Position numbers and translations under genes: made by a program. A DNA stretch of 64,000 bases from Heliopora coerulea. Its lineage: Eukaryota > Cnidaria > Anthozoa > Scleralcyonacea > Helioporidae. Within the stretch, counting starts at the first letter, position 1, and the number at the start of each line of letters is the position of its first letter. Positions 9,653 to 19,584 of this stretch are shown one piece after another. The stretch is taken from the NCBI GenBank assembly GCA_030142905.1, contig JASJOG010000147.1, positions 156,001-220,000 of the forward strand, read 5' to 3'. The notes under the pieces were generated by a model, which was given only the letters and a program-made list of their open reading frames with translations, searched no databases and was not told the origin of the DNA.

Positions 9653-11554
9653 ATCAACAAGGCTGGTCCAGCGTAGGCAGCAGCGCAACAACACAACACC
9701 AAGAGAGGGATTCTCGCTTGCCACAATCTGAAACAGATAAAAATATTCTATCCTCGACGTTTCGAACAAAGGCCCTTCGTCTGGAGATTTAGTAGAAAGA
9801 GAAATAGAATAAACAAACTTGTTGATTATATAGCAAGCTATACAAGCAGTCACGTGAAACAAAATTAACCACTGGCAGAAACGTAACCATAACAAAATGA
9901 AAACTTATTCAATATTGAGCCCGCACACAGTAAGAAACCCGATAGTAAAGGGGTAGGCCTGCATGCAAGCTGAATATAAATGCAGTGTTGCCATGGGAAC
10001 AAAAATGGGTCCTAATTATGCCAACTTGTTTGTTGGTTATATGGAAAAACAAGTGTTTGAATGCTACACTGGTCTATTACCTGATTTCTATGGTCGGTTC
10101 ATTGATGACTGCCTTGGCACTGCAACATGTTCTCGCACTGAACTGGATTGCTTCATTAACTTTGTCAATAATTTCCATCCAGCGCTCCAGTTCACATGGG
10201 AGATCAGTGAGACCAGTGTATCATTGCTGGATATTCTTGTATTCATAAATTGCAATGGGCTGAGCACATCTGTCTTTTACAAGCCTACTGAGTCACACAG
10301 CTACCTCCTCTTCTCTTCCTGTCACCCGAAACACACCAAAACTTCCATTCGTTACTCTCAGTTTCTTCGTCTACACCAAGTGTGCAGTGAAGATGATGAC
10401 TTCTTTGCCAAAGTTATGGAATTGAGAGGCCCTTTTGTTGAGCGTGGGTATCCTTCTGAACATTTAGACACTGTCTTTCAAAAGACCTTCAACATTCCGC
10501 GTTCCAACACCCTAGGAGAACCCCCCACTAACATTTCCAACAACAAAAAAGTACCACTGGTTTTAACTTTCCATCCATTTAATTTTAAAGTAAGAGATAT
10601 CATTTTCCGGAATTTTGAAATACTTAAAAATGACCCTGAAACATCTTCCATTTTCTCTGATAATCCCTTAGTATCTTTTCGACTTAGCAAAAACATCCGA
10701 GAAACCATAGTACACGTTTCACTTCGAAAAGACCAGGTGTCATGCATCGGCACTTCTTGTTGTCTTCGTCCTGTGTGCAAGACTTGCAAGCACCTTAATC
10801 CCACTAGCTTCATTTCGGCCCCAAAATGTAAGTTTGAAATCAAGCAGAGTTCTACATGCGTTTCCTCCAACCTCATTTACTGCATCTCCTGCTGTAAATG
10901 TGGTAAACTCTACATTGGAGAAACTGCAAGACGTTTAGGTAACAGATTTGCTGAACATCTGCGTGATATAAAAAACAACGAGTGCAACAAACCTGTCTCC
11001 AGGCATTTCAACAGTGCCAACCACTCCATTTCTGACATAAATGTTTGTGCCATCCTCTCCATCACTGGTGCGAATGATACCCGCAAGAAACAAGAACAGC
11101 GTCTCATTTACAGACGTAGTACTCTCCATCCCCGATGCCTTAATGAACGTTTTTCTTTCATTTAGGTCCTCATCTGTCAACGCCTGCCTCTGCAGACATT
11201 CACAGTATTCTGTATTACTTTTCTATGCCATTTGTTGAGTTTAATTTTCTACTGTGCTCTCACTTGTTTTATATTCAGCCTGCATATAGGCCAACCCCTT
11301 TGCTATCGGGTTTGTTGCTGTGTGCGGGCTCAATATTGAATAAGTTTTCATTTTGTTATGGTTACGTTCCTGTCACTGGTTAATTTTGTTTTACGTGACT
11401 GCTTGTATAGCTTGCTATATAAGCAACAAGTTTGTTTATTCTATTTTTCTTTCTACTAACTCTCCAGACGAAAGGCCGTTGTTCGAAACGTCGAGGATAG
11501 AATATTTTTATCTGTTTCAGATTGTGGCAAGCGAGAATCCCTCCCTTGGTGTTG
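9653..11554 (+). mobile_element. PLE 'P6' inserted in the LINE, with target duplication
   Basis: A 14-base direct repeat, TACCTGGCATATTC, lies at 9639-9652 and 11555-11568; it is a single sequence in the LINE reading frame, so it is the target duplication of P6. Inside are inverted arms of about 270 bases (left about 9693-9980, right about 11268-11554) and one intact ORF. 43 bases at 9653-9692 are outside the arms. The arms carry CCAGACGA...CGAAACGTCGAG, a hammerhead-like terminus. The second copy (43094-44991) has the same 14-base repeats. Confidence 0.85.
9963..11165 (+). CDS. PLE P6 RT (C-terminal half) plus GIY-YIG endonuclease
   Basis: An uninterrupted 400-codon frame. Residues 1-45 hold the RT motif MGTKMGPNYANLFVG and FYGRFIDDCLG with the catalytic aspartates (FIDD). 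FYKPTESHSYL and RYSQFLRL follow in the thumb region. Residues about 310-370 form the endonuclease: CISCCKCGKLYIGETARRLG, then RFAEHL and KPVSRHFNSANHS. The RT half that carries the first catalytic aspartate is missing, since the frame starts where the inverted arm ends, so the protein could not polymerise alone. The lack of stops over 1.2 kb is unusual here. The copy at 43397-44602 is frameshifted. Confidence 0.8.
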   Translation: MQAEYKCSVAMGTKMGPNYANLFVGYMEKQVFECYTGLLPDFYGRFIDDCLGTATCSRTELDCFINFVNNFHPALQFTWEISETSVSLLDILVFINCNGLSTSVFYKPTESHSYLLFSSCHPKHTKTSIRYSQFLRLHQVCSEDDDFFAKVMELRGPFVERGYPSEHLDTVFQKTFNIPRSNTLGEPPTNISNNKKVPLVLTFHPFNFKVRDIIFRNFEILKNDPETSSIFSDNPLVSFRLSKNIRETIVHVSLRKDQVSCIGTSCCLRPVCKTCKHLNPTSFISAPKCKFEIKQSSTCVSSNLIYCISCCKCGKLYIGETARRLGNRFAEHLRDIKNNECNKPVSRHFNSANHSISDINVCAILSITGANDTRKKQEQRLIYRRSTLHPRCLNERFSFI

Positions 11555-11568
11555 TACCTGGCATATTC

Positions 11569-12848
11569 GCTGGGTCACTCAACGAATCGAGTTCGACCTT
11601 CAGCGATTTCGATAGTGACTTTCTACACTCAAATTTTGATTTAGCGCTGGACGAAAATGGCATTGGATTGGTCACTGGAATGTTAACCATCTAACTCTGG
11701 ATAAATATGACCAGATAAAGCTGCTTCTCCTGGGAAAATTTGGCCAACCTCAGTTGGACGTACCATTCATAAATGAATCATTCCTGAAACCAAACGTGCC
11801 AGATATTTTGTATGAGGTGCCTGGTTACTCTATCTATGGTAGAGACAGGAAAAATAAATCAGGAGTTGGTGTTATGGCTTATATAAATGATGACTTAAAT
11901 GCTAAACGAAGAACCGATCTAGAAAGTCAATAACTTGAAGTCATTTGGTTTGAAGTCTGCCCTTTTAAATCGAAACGATCTTTATTGATTTGTAGTATTT
12001 ACCGTCCACCCTCATATACCAAAGCTGAGGATTTATCTCTGGAGGCAAATTTGGAACAAGTGTACTTGCTGAATAAGGAGACATTATTTTTAGGTGATAT
12101 GAACATCAACGGAAGGAATAAGGAGAGTTTTGATAAACATCGGTTACTCAAAGCGGTTCACAGAATGAATTTCAAACAACTTCTTAATGAGGTGACACGT
12201 CCAGTAAGCGGAACTTGTTTAGATCATATCTATTCAAATCATCCACAGCGAATAACGAATATATTTTGTTGCAACATAGGGCTCTCTGATCACCTGCCTA
12301 TTTTTGCTGTAAGCAAGTATTCCAAGGATCTTGTATCTCGTGGCATTCAGAAAAACAACAGCATTAGATATTGTGACATGAAGCGATTTAACGAGAACCA
12401 GTTTAAAGAAACTCTGAGTCAGGCCCCGTGGGATACAGTATTCGTGTTTGATGATATTGATGATATGCTGGACTCTTGGGAGTCTATTTTCAATAATGCA
12501 CTTGACGAAAATTGCCCTTGGCGTGAAAAGCGCGTTAAGCACTCAGTCCAGACTCCATGGATGACTAACTTCTTGTTGAAACAGCTACACTTGAGAGATG
12601 TTCGCTTAAAAATTGCAAGGCGTACTAATGATGCTGATGATTGGAATAATTACATAGCGGCCAGGAATAAAGCAGTAGCGATGATTAGGAGCGCTAAGAA
12701 AGAATTTTTTTACAACGCTTTAGAAGACAATAAAGGCAATCCAAGAGGAATTTGGAAGACAATAAAAAAACTGACTGGCCCAGGAAAGAACAGGCGCGAT
12801 ATTAATAGTATAAATATCGGTGAATCTACTATAGATGACAAAGAATAA
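11569..12848 (+). pseudogene. LINE AP-type endonuclease
   Basis: Continues the LINE frame after P6. An acidic linker leads to a frame break at about 11690. Endonuclease pieces include INESFLKPNVPDILYEVPGY, YRPPSYTKAEDL, LGDMNINGRN, GTCLDHIYSN and GLSDHLPIF, the AP-endonuclease catalytic blocks ending in SDH. An in-frame stop occurs at about 11930 (ESQ-stop-LEV), after which 11985-12848 is open, including the linker region WREKRVKHSVQTPWMTNFLL. In the second copy (45191-45625) the early part is intact and a later part is frameshifted. Confidence 0.8.
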
Positions 12849-14476
12849 ATGGCGCAACAATTTAACTCACATTTTTCCATAATAACGGATAAGCTAAAGT
12901 CTACATTACCGCTAATATCACCTAATTTATCTAAGCTACTTAGTTTCGTCAAGTCCAGGAAGAGTTCTGACACTAGTTATGTCATCCCACAAATTACTAG
13001 TGCACAGGTGTTAGCTACGCTAAAAAAGAATAATCCGCACAAACCTGTCGGTATTGACAAAATCGGTGCTCAGCTGTTGCGTATAGTAGCACCTGTTGTA
13101 GCACCTACTGCCACGAGATTGATCAATTTTTCTTTTTCCAGTGGTTCGTCCTACCTGTCCTCTCTAAAGTTATTGAGAAACATGTGCATGATTCTTTATA
13201 CTCTTATTTAACTGAGAACAATTTGATTTATCCTCGCCAATCTGGATTTCGCAAGAACCACAGCACGGACACCCGACTCATACAAATAATTGACGAATTA
13301 CTCTTCAACCTGGATAAGAATAGAGTTAGCGGCATGGTACTGGTTGACTACCGTAAAGCCTTCGATATGGTGGATCACGCTCTTCTTGTTGATAAGCTGA
13401 AATTGTACGATGTTGCTGGCGAATCTATAGAATGGTTTCAGTCCTACTTGACTGATAGGCAGCTACTTGTTGCTGTGGGTGGTTGTATCTCAGACATGGT
13501 GCATATGAAACATGGGGTTCCTCAAGGCAGCATACTTGGCCTCTTGTTATTTACAGTATTTATCAACGACCTGCCGCTTCACGTCAGCACTTCTGAAATC
13601 GATTTCTATGCAGACGACATCACGATCACATCCTCAGCCGATAGTGAAAATATGGGAAGACTACAAGACCCTCTGAATGCATCTGTTTCAGGAGTTGTTA
13701 ACTGGGCATTTGCCAATAAGCTTCCACTCAATGAGAAAAAGACCAAAGTTCTCTTGGTTAAGGGGGAGCGACTTTTAAGTAAGATACCCAGTGTTCCTGT
13801 GACAACTTGCAATGGCACTATGCTAACTATCGTTTAGAGCGCTAAGCTTCTAGGTCTCGAGATTGACGAAGAGCTATCTTTCTCTGAGCATGTTAATGCT
13901 GTGTGTAAAAAAGTTTGTCAGTGCATCGGTTTACTAAGGAAAATTGAGAGCTATCTGCCTTTAAAACAACGACTACTCTATTACAATGCTATGATTAAGC
14001 CACTAATTAGTTATGCAAGCGTCATCTGGACAAATAGTGATAAAGAAGGCCTTGGGAGAGTCCTGAATCTACAAAAAAGAGCAGCTAGAGTGACTTTGAA
14101 TGTCCACCGTCAAGCACCATCAGTTCCTTTGTTTAATCTCCTGAAGTTGTTGCCATTTTACAAAGATGCTCTGATATCTAAATGTGGTATTTGCTATGAA
14201 AGTTTACGCGGTGAAGTCCCCTTATATATCAGTAATCGACTTAAGTTGAACAGCTATGTGCACACGAGGCAAACTCGATATGCTAATTTTACTTTAATTT
14301 CCCCTAGATTCAATCGCCAGACCGAGGGTGGAAGAACTTTTACCACCACAACCTGTAAAGTGTGGAAATGCTTATCGCTTTCTTTAAGACAAAGGGACTC
14401 CGTGAAATCTTTTAAATCTTCTTTTTGGAATGAACTATTTAGACCACAGCAGACTCTTAATCATTTTATAATTTAA
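12849..14476 (+). pseudogene. LINE reverse transcriptase
   Basis: 12849-13211 holds KKNNPHKPVGIDKIGAQLLR; the next motifs are missing through an internal deletion at about 13140. 13184-13837 contains GFRKNHSTDTRL, VDYRKAFDMVDHALL (first catalytic aspartate), HGVPQGSILG and an intact FYADD box. A stop follows at 13835; 13901-14476 gives the thumb (LRKIESYLPLKQRLLYYNA, KRAARVTLN) and C-terminus. The 3' UTR of about 200 bases ends in AATAAAGTCTTCATCATCA. Inactive because of the deletion and the stop. Confidence 0.85.
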
Positions 14477-14692
14477 CTTTTCATTTTTATCATATTTATA
14501 TTTATTATCAGTTAGTAAAGATTCAGGCTTTAATATAGTTTTATGCTGTATTATTGTATAGTTTAGTACTTTTAAAGTTATATCTTGGTATTATTGTAAT
14601 TTGTAATTTTAGCATTATAGAGGGCCACAAGTTTATTAGCTGTGGCTATTGAGTGTAACCCTCTCTAAATAAAGTCTTCATCATCATCATCA

Positions 14693-15540
14693 TCAATTAA
14701 AGCAACTGTCAATAAGTCTTGCAGGAAAGGCATTAGGGTTAAAAATACATTTAAGCTTCTCATGTTCACAAAGAAAAGTAGGATATGTAGAGCAAATGCG
14801 AAAACAACGGTTAAGAAGAGGGTATATTAAGGCTTTCTTGTAGGTGAATGGAATAAAAGAATTAAAATTAGTAAGGAGACCAGTAAATGTAGGTTTAGGG
14901 TGGACAGAAGTTAGGAAAGTACCAGCAGAGCGGTTAATAAAAATATCAAGAAAGTGAATGGAGTCATTATTCTCGTATTCAAAAGTAAAGTTGATATTAC
15001 GATACTGTGAATTAAGGTAATTAAGAAATGGCAGAACATGATCGGAAAAACGAAACAAGACAAAACAATAATCAACGTAACGACGATAATATAAAAGTTT
15101 AAAATCAGATGGACAATTGTTTAACCAGGTAGATTCGTGACTGCAAAGTAAAATATTGGCGAACAAGGGACCTAAAGACAAGCCGGTGGCCACACCGTCA
15201 ATTTGGTCATACACAGAGCTATTAAAAAGGAAATGACAGTTCTTAACTGATAAATTAAGAAGTTTACGAAAGTCAGGAATAGGAAAGCCTTGAAAGTGAG
15301 TTCTAGTATTAAAGAGTCGTTGGATAATAATGTCAATGGTTTCATCTAAGAGAATGTTAGTAAAGAGAGAAGTTATATAAAAGCTAACCATAAATACATT
15401 GTCTGTGTTAAAATCTGAAGAATGTAGTTCTTGGAGAAAAGAAAATTAATCATTGATGGAGTACGGGTTTGTGGAAAAGTGACGAAGAAGGGAAACTAAG
15501 CACTTAGCGATATTATCAAAATGTGAGCTAATGGAGACTT
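14693..15540 (-). pseudogene. PLE P1 reverse transcriptase (part)
   Basis: The minus-strand frame 15391-14693 contains SFYITSLFTNILLDETIDII, GVATGLSLGPLFANI, YYRRYVDYCFVLF and KPTFTGLLTNFNSFI. Both catalytic sites are damaged: the first aspartate (SFD) is tyrosine, and the YVDD box reads YVDY. Upstream the frame extends to about 15540 through a stop codon. The N-terminal half of the RT is missing; the sequence joins the inverted endonuclease arm near 15541. In the second copy about 1.06 kb, from roughly 14862 to 15922, is deleted. Confidence 0.85.
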
Positions 15541-16120
15541 TCCTGCAAGACTTATCGACAGCTGCTTTAATTCGTTTCTTCACAAAGTTTCTTCACCTTT
15601 TCCTAAACCTTTTAGTGTTCCTAAACGTCTTATTTATTTCTCTTTACCGTTTACTGGGTTACACTTTTTACAGATCCAAACTCAATTGAGAAAACTCTTC
15701 TCATCTGCCTTTCCCCATATCACTATTTGCTTTGTTCCTCGTTCCACTGTACGGTTTCCTAATTTCTTTTCTTTTAAGAACCGGATTCCCACACGTTTGA
15801 GATCGCATGTTGTTTATAAATTTACGTGTCAAGGCTGCGGAGCCTTGTATGTCGGAAAAACGTCCCGGCACCTCCACATGCGAGTCTCAGACCATTTGGG
15901 AATCTCGGCCCTTGCTGGAAAGAAACGGAAATGTCTTTCTCCTACGGCCATTCTCTCACACCACGCTGACACTGGACACCTCATCTCATTTGATGATTTT
16001 AAAATCATCAGCTCTTGTCACTCTGAGTCTGCTTTACTCATACGGGAAAGTTTACTTATCTCCAAACTAAAGCCTTCTTTAAATGCCTACATGGACTCAG
16101 CTCCACTTTTTCTGTTTTGA
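15541..16120 (+). pseudogene. PLE P1 inverted arm with endonuclease
   Basis: Plus-strand mirror of 8565-9236. It starts with the end of the RT (FPARLIDSCFN) and continues through the linker; 15686-16120 has KFTCQGCGALYVGKTSRHLH with the C-x2-C pair kept, VSDHLG, DTGHLISFDDFKIISS and SLLISKLKPSLNA. No ATG of its own is expected. Such inverted 3'-end copies ahead of the RT are a known form of Penelope terminal repeat. Confidence 0.8.
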
Positions 16121-16272
16121 TTCATCTTTATTGATTTTATTCTAACTTTTACGGTCTGCCGACCTCCTGTCAATTAGTGTAATATTTATTTTAATTATTT
16201 CATTCAACTGGTTATCGCATGTGTTAGAATTTGTCTTTCACTATATAATTAGCGTCACTGTGTTTGTCATTT

Positions 16273-16313
16273 GTCTCTGAAGATGTTGCTAGCTTTGCGA
16301 CGAAACGTTAGAT
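16273..16313 (+). ncRNA. Hammerhead-like ribozyme motif, P1 terminus
   Basis: Helix I 5' strand GTCT (16273-16276), core CTGAAGA (16277-16283), a T, helix II GTTGC/GCGAC (one T-G pair, loop TAGCTTT), GAAA (16302-16305), CG, TT as the cleavage dinucleotide, helix I 3' strand AGAT. Helix III is only the self-complementary ACGT, which would favour dimers. The related copies at 39832-39872 (minus) and near 48656-48700 have ATCT/AGAT, a full Watson-Crick helix I. Activity is untested. Confidence 0.5.
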
Positions 16314-16334
16314 CTATTAAACAATTTTGAAATT

Positions 16335-19300
16335 TACTTGTCACTTTTCTATTTAAAATGCCTATCCTTCGAATTATATTATCTGATTGTGTAAATATAT
16401 GCACAATGGTTATTAAAGCCAACAAACTGCCAAAGAAAGTATTCCGAATTTGTGATCCAAATGGTTCAGACATCCAAGCTTCAGTCCTATCTATGAAGTT
16501 ACATCTCCACGACAAATGGCCTTACTGAGTAATATATTTTAGTCCACGAAGTGGATAATCTTCGGCTTTGAACTTGAATAACATATTTGTAGAGGACAAT
16601 TATTATGTATATAGGGAGGCGTGACGAATGAGGAGCTTGGAAAATCTTTACCTTTTTAATAAAGAAATGGTTCACGATTATGCGTACTCCATTGAGCCAT
16701 GGATGCAAGCCGGAGGTTGGGAGAGAACGAAAAAAGCATAAGAGTTGATCGAGAAATTTGAGAGCCCTCCCAACTTCTCAAGAGTAACCATAACTCAATG
16801 GAGCACTCCAAATCATGAACCATTTCTTTTATAACATAGAATCAGACACAAAATAGAGGAAAACAAGCTTTATTTCCCGGATTAAAAATTGCTTTCTCCT
16901 TGCGTAAGTTAAAAATTTCAAACTTTTTTATTAGCCGCTTTAACATCGGGTGATCCTCAAGGCCTCGGGCTACGACTTTTTTTCGCAGTAATTACTCACA
17001 AAGCAAGTATTTTTACTATGGACTAAACTGAGGTTTCTGAAGAAAAAAAACATAACAGAAAGTTTGAGAGAATGTATTAGGTAGTTATTTCAATGTTGTT
17101 CTTTTTATACTTAGTTTCCTCATATTGTATTGCTTTAAATTGATGTAAGTCACAGGAGGTGAAACCGGGTTGTGTTTTCTGTTCACATTTTGTTGTCTGA
17201 ACCGTTTGTGTTTACTTTAAATATTGCATGGCCTTCACCTTCATCGAAATGTTGTCATAGACCAGTTTGTTGTTCTTCAGTTTGTTTTAATCGAGTGTTT
17301 TTTTTTCTAAAATTGTATGCATTTCTTCGTTGGGGAAACAGGCGAAACGTTGTATTAGTCAGATAGATTCGTGTTTTTTAAAAGTGTATTGCTTGTTTGC
17401 ATTTGGTCAAAACACTTTTTCCTCAGCAAAGTCCAGCCCAAATGTTGGTTCAAAATCTGTTACCCACTTCCAGCTGTCGATGTTTACATTCGATATTTAA
17501 AAACTCAGTTATTTGACCGTTTAATAATTTTCTCTAGAATTTTTCAATCCTTTGAAATGCTTTTCCGCTGTTTTTACCATGCTCCATCAAGATATGGAGA
17601 ACGTACATCAGCCAATCAGAAGCGGCATTCTATTACATTTATGTCATAATTCATTTAGCCGCAGCTTAAGTCAAAGGATGACTTTACTATTGCATACTAC
17701 ACAGCTATTAATGAGGGATTGAAGCAATATCTGAAGAAATTTTGCTGTAGCTTAACCTGGTGATTGGCTGTGTTAGTTTTACTGCACGACGAGCCACTTA
17801 TGAGCATCTTTGTCGTCTAATTACGAAAAACGAAGAAATTCTATCGGAGTTTAGAAATTCTCGGAGCAGTGATCATGTATACTAATCCTATCTAAGTAGT
17901 TCTGTAGAACCAGTTATCTTCACACGAGTTATTCAGTAATTAAATTGAACCGAACATTTTATGTTACCCTGAGGATGAACCTAAAATAGTAATTAAATTA
18001 TTAAGTAAATTATTAAATTAATTATTATTATGTCATAACCTTTTCAATTAACCGCTTTACTGGTGGGATATATGTTGAAGCTGATTCAACTTCGACTGTT
18101 GTCGAAAGTTCAACAATTGCTGACAAATAAACAATACATTTAATGCAAACATTCGTCACCAGTCAATCTGCGACAGAAAAGTTTCACTTGATGCCAATGA
18201 CCAATGAGCGACAAAAGTTGTTGTTCATTTCACTTTTTTACTGGAGTACAGCCAGAGGATAATATTTTATCAATTATATGATAATGAGTCAAACACAAAG
18301 TTTAACTGACGATTGGTTTATGGCCACGTAACTGACGATTGGTTTATGACCAAACCACCAACTAACGCAGTTTCAAGGCTTTAAGTGTCTTTATTGTGAC
18401 TGATTGATGGTTGGAAAAAGTAAAACTTATGCTTTAACTTATATCCCTGCTGAATCTTTAATTTTAATATAGAAAAGCTAACGAACAGAACAGAACTCTC
18501 CGTGATATTAGAGAAACAGTACATAACTCGACCAGAAACAAAATTAATTTGGGTCAAAAGCTTCTGCATAACAAGCCTGGAGGCCACGCTTAAGCCACTC
18601 GATCTCATTCAGTCCGCGTGTAGCTTTGAGACGTACTTGTCACTTCGGTTTTGTAACTTGCATTAAATGAGCTAACTCCTTGTAAATTTCAGGAATCAAG
18701 TAAGCAAGCACTTGTTGATTACGCTTGCTAATTAAAGACTGCAAAAACGCTCAATGTGCCGCGGTTTTCATGCTACGTTTACATTATGCCGGCAGGTTTC
18801 CGTAGCGACGCGAAAGCGATACCAGATAGGCGTTATGTCTACGCTTGGAACTCCATTTCCGGAGCGATCATTGGAAAGGAGCGATGCTGTTCCGCTCCGC
18901 TCTTGAAAGTATTACGTTCCCTATCGGATGGGTGTTCACACAGTGCTTACATAGGAAAATTTATAAATTTCTAAGAGAAGCAACGTCATTGTGAAAAAGT
19001 CTAAAGTTTCCCAAGGCAACAGATTATTCTCATAAAGATAACGTGTAAACTCAAGTTATATGATTGTACCTTGAGGAAGAATTGGAAATTTGAACTCGTG
19101 CCAACTGGTTAGAATCTTTGTTGAAATTTTTAAAAAACAATTCAGCTTACTAACGAAAAGATTTGTTAATTGAAGTATTTTAATTGAAGATGGAGTAGCC
19201 CTTTTACATCGTGTTTGGTAATCAGTTCTAAATTTATCTTCATACTACTACTTTGATTCATTATTTACAGCAAAAACATTTGAGATCCTTTTGCCGAATT

Positions 19301-19335
19301 GCACGCGATAATTTAAATTGAACATATTTATATAA
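16335..19335. other. Downstream flank of FGF copy A, no gene recognised
   Basis: AT-rich sequence duplicated at 48790-51425. It contains short ORFs with no recognisable domain (for example 16499-16708 and 17172-17366) and a TAAT-rich stretch near 17980-18030. About 311 bases at 18781-19091 are absent from the second copy. Nothing supports coding. Confidence 0.6.
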
Positions 19336-19410
19336 CTTATTTATTTTAGATAGATAGATTAAATCTTAGAAACTACGGTCGATAATTTAAGGAGCTCGAA
19401 TTCAATAAGC

Positions 19411-19584
19411 CTATCGTTTAACAAATTTGGTTGATGACGAAGAAGCATTTGTTTCGTTTCCCCGTTGAGGGTTACCAGATTCATCAAAACCAAGGTACCA
19501 ATGATCGTTATACACAGATCGGAGTGTAAAGTATGCATTTTGGGATCTTTTATGGAAAAGGCATTTCTCACAGTCGAAGTTTCT
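19411..19584 (-). CDS. FGF-A exon 5 (C-terminal core and stop)
   Basis: Acceptor ATTGATCCTTCTAG, then 57 codons and TAG. Begins RNFDCEKCLFHKRSQ and includes the W-Y-x-x-F-x-x-x-G-x-P-x-x-G pattern of FGF8-type ligands. A longer ORF at 19359-19571 in another frame is only a shadow of it. Confidence 0.8.
   Translation of the reverse strand, partial: RNFDCEKCLFHKRSQNAYFTLRSVYNDHWYLGFDESGNPQRGNETNASSSSTKFVKR

Larger units (their letters stand above)
9237..14692 (+). mobile_element. Near full-length CR1/Jockey-like LINE inserted in P1
   Basis: 5' UTR from 9237, ORF start at 9470 with a 2A-like motif, AP endonuclease (11569-12848), RT (12849-14476), 3' UTR, and a (TCA)n tail ending at 14692. It interrupts PLE P1; bases AATT occur on both sides of the insertion, a possible short target duplication. 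It is itself interrupted by PLE P6 between 9653 and 11554. A second copy with the same insertion points is at 42673-48142, so both insertions predate the duplication. A deletion between SFSSG and LPVLSKVIEK, removing the RT finger motif, is also shared by both copies. Confidence 0.8.
8565..16330 (-). mobile_element. PLE 'P1' (minus strand) split by nested insertions
   Basis: Read on the minus strand, P1 consists of an inverted endonuclease arm (16330-15541), the RT (15540-14693), a 5.4-kb interruption (9237-14692) and the endonuclease end (9236-8565). The break falls in a continuous coding stretch: FPARLIDSCFN ends at 14693 and the following SFLHKVS begins at about 9236. The uninterrupted version of this junction is visible in the inverted arm at about 15545-15595. 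The left terminus is itself cut by the LINE that ends at 8562. In the second copy, the lost terminus is found at 39738-39905. Confidence 0.8.

Noticed and set aside
10478..10876. 132-codon minus-strand ORF inside P6 (and similar ones at 10910-11180)
   Set aside because: Antisense shadows of the P6 RT-endonuclease frame.
19359..19571. 70-codon minus-strand ORF conserved in both copies (also 51447-51659)
   Set aside because: It is a shadow frame of FGF exon 5; the FGF motifs are in the neighbouring frame.
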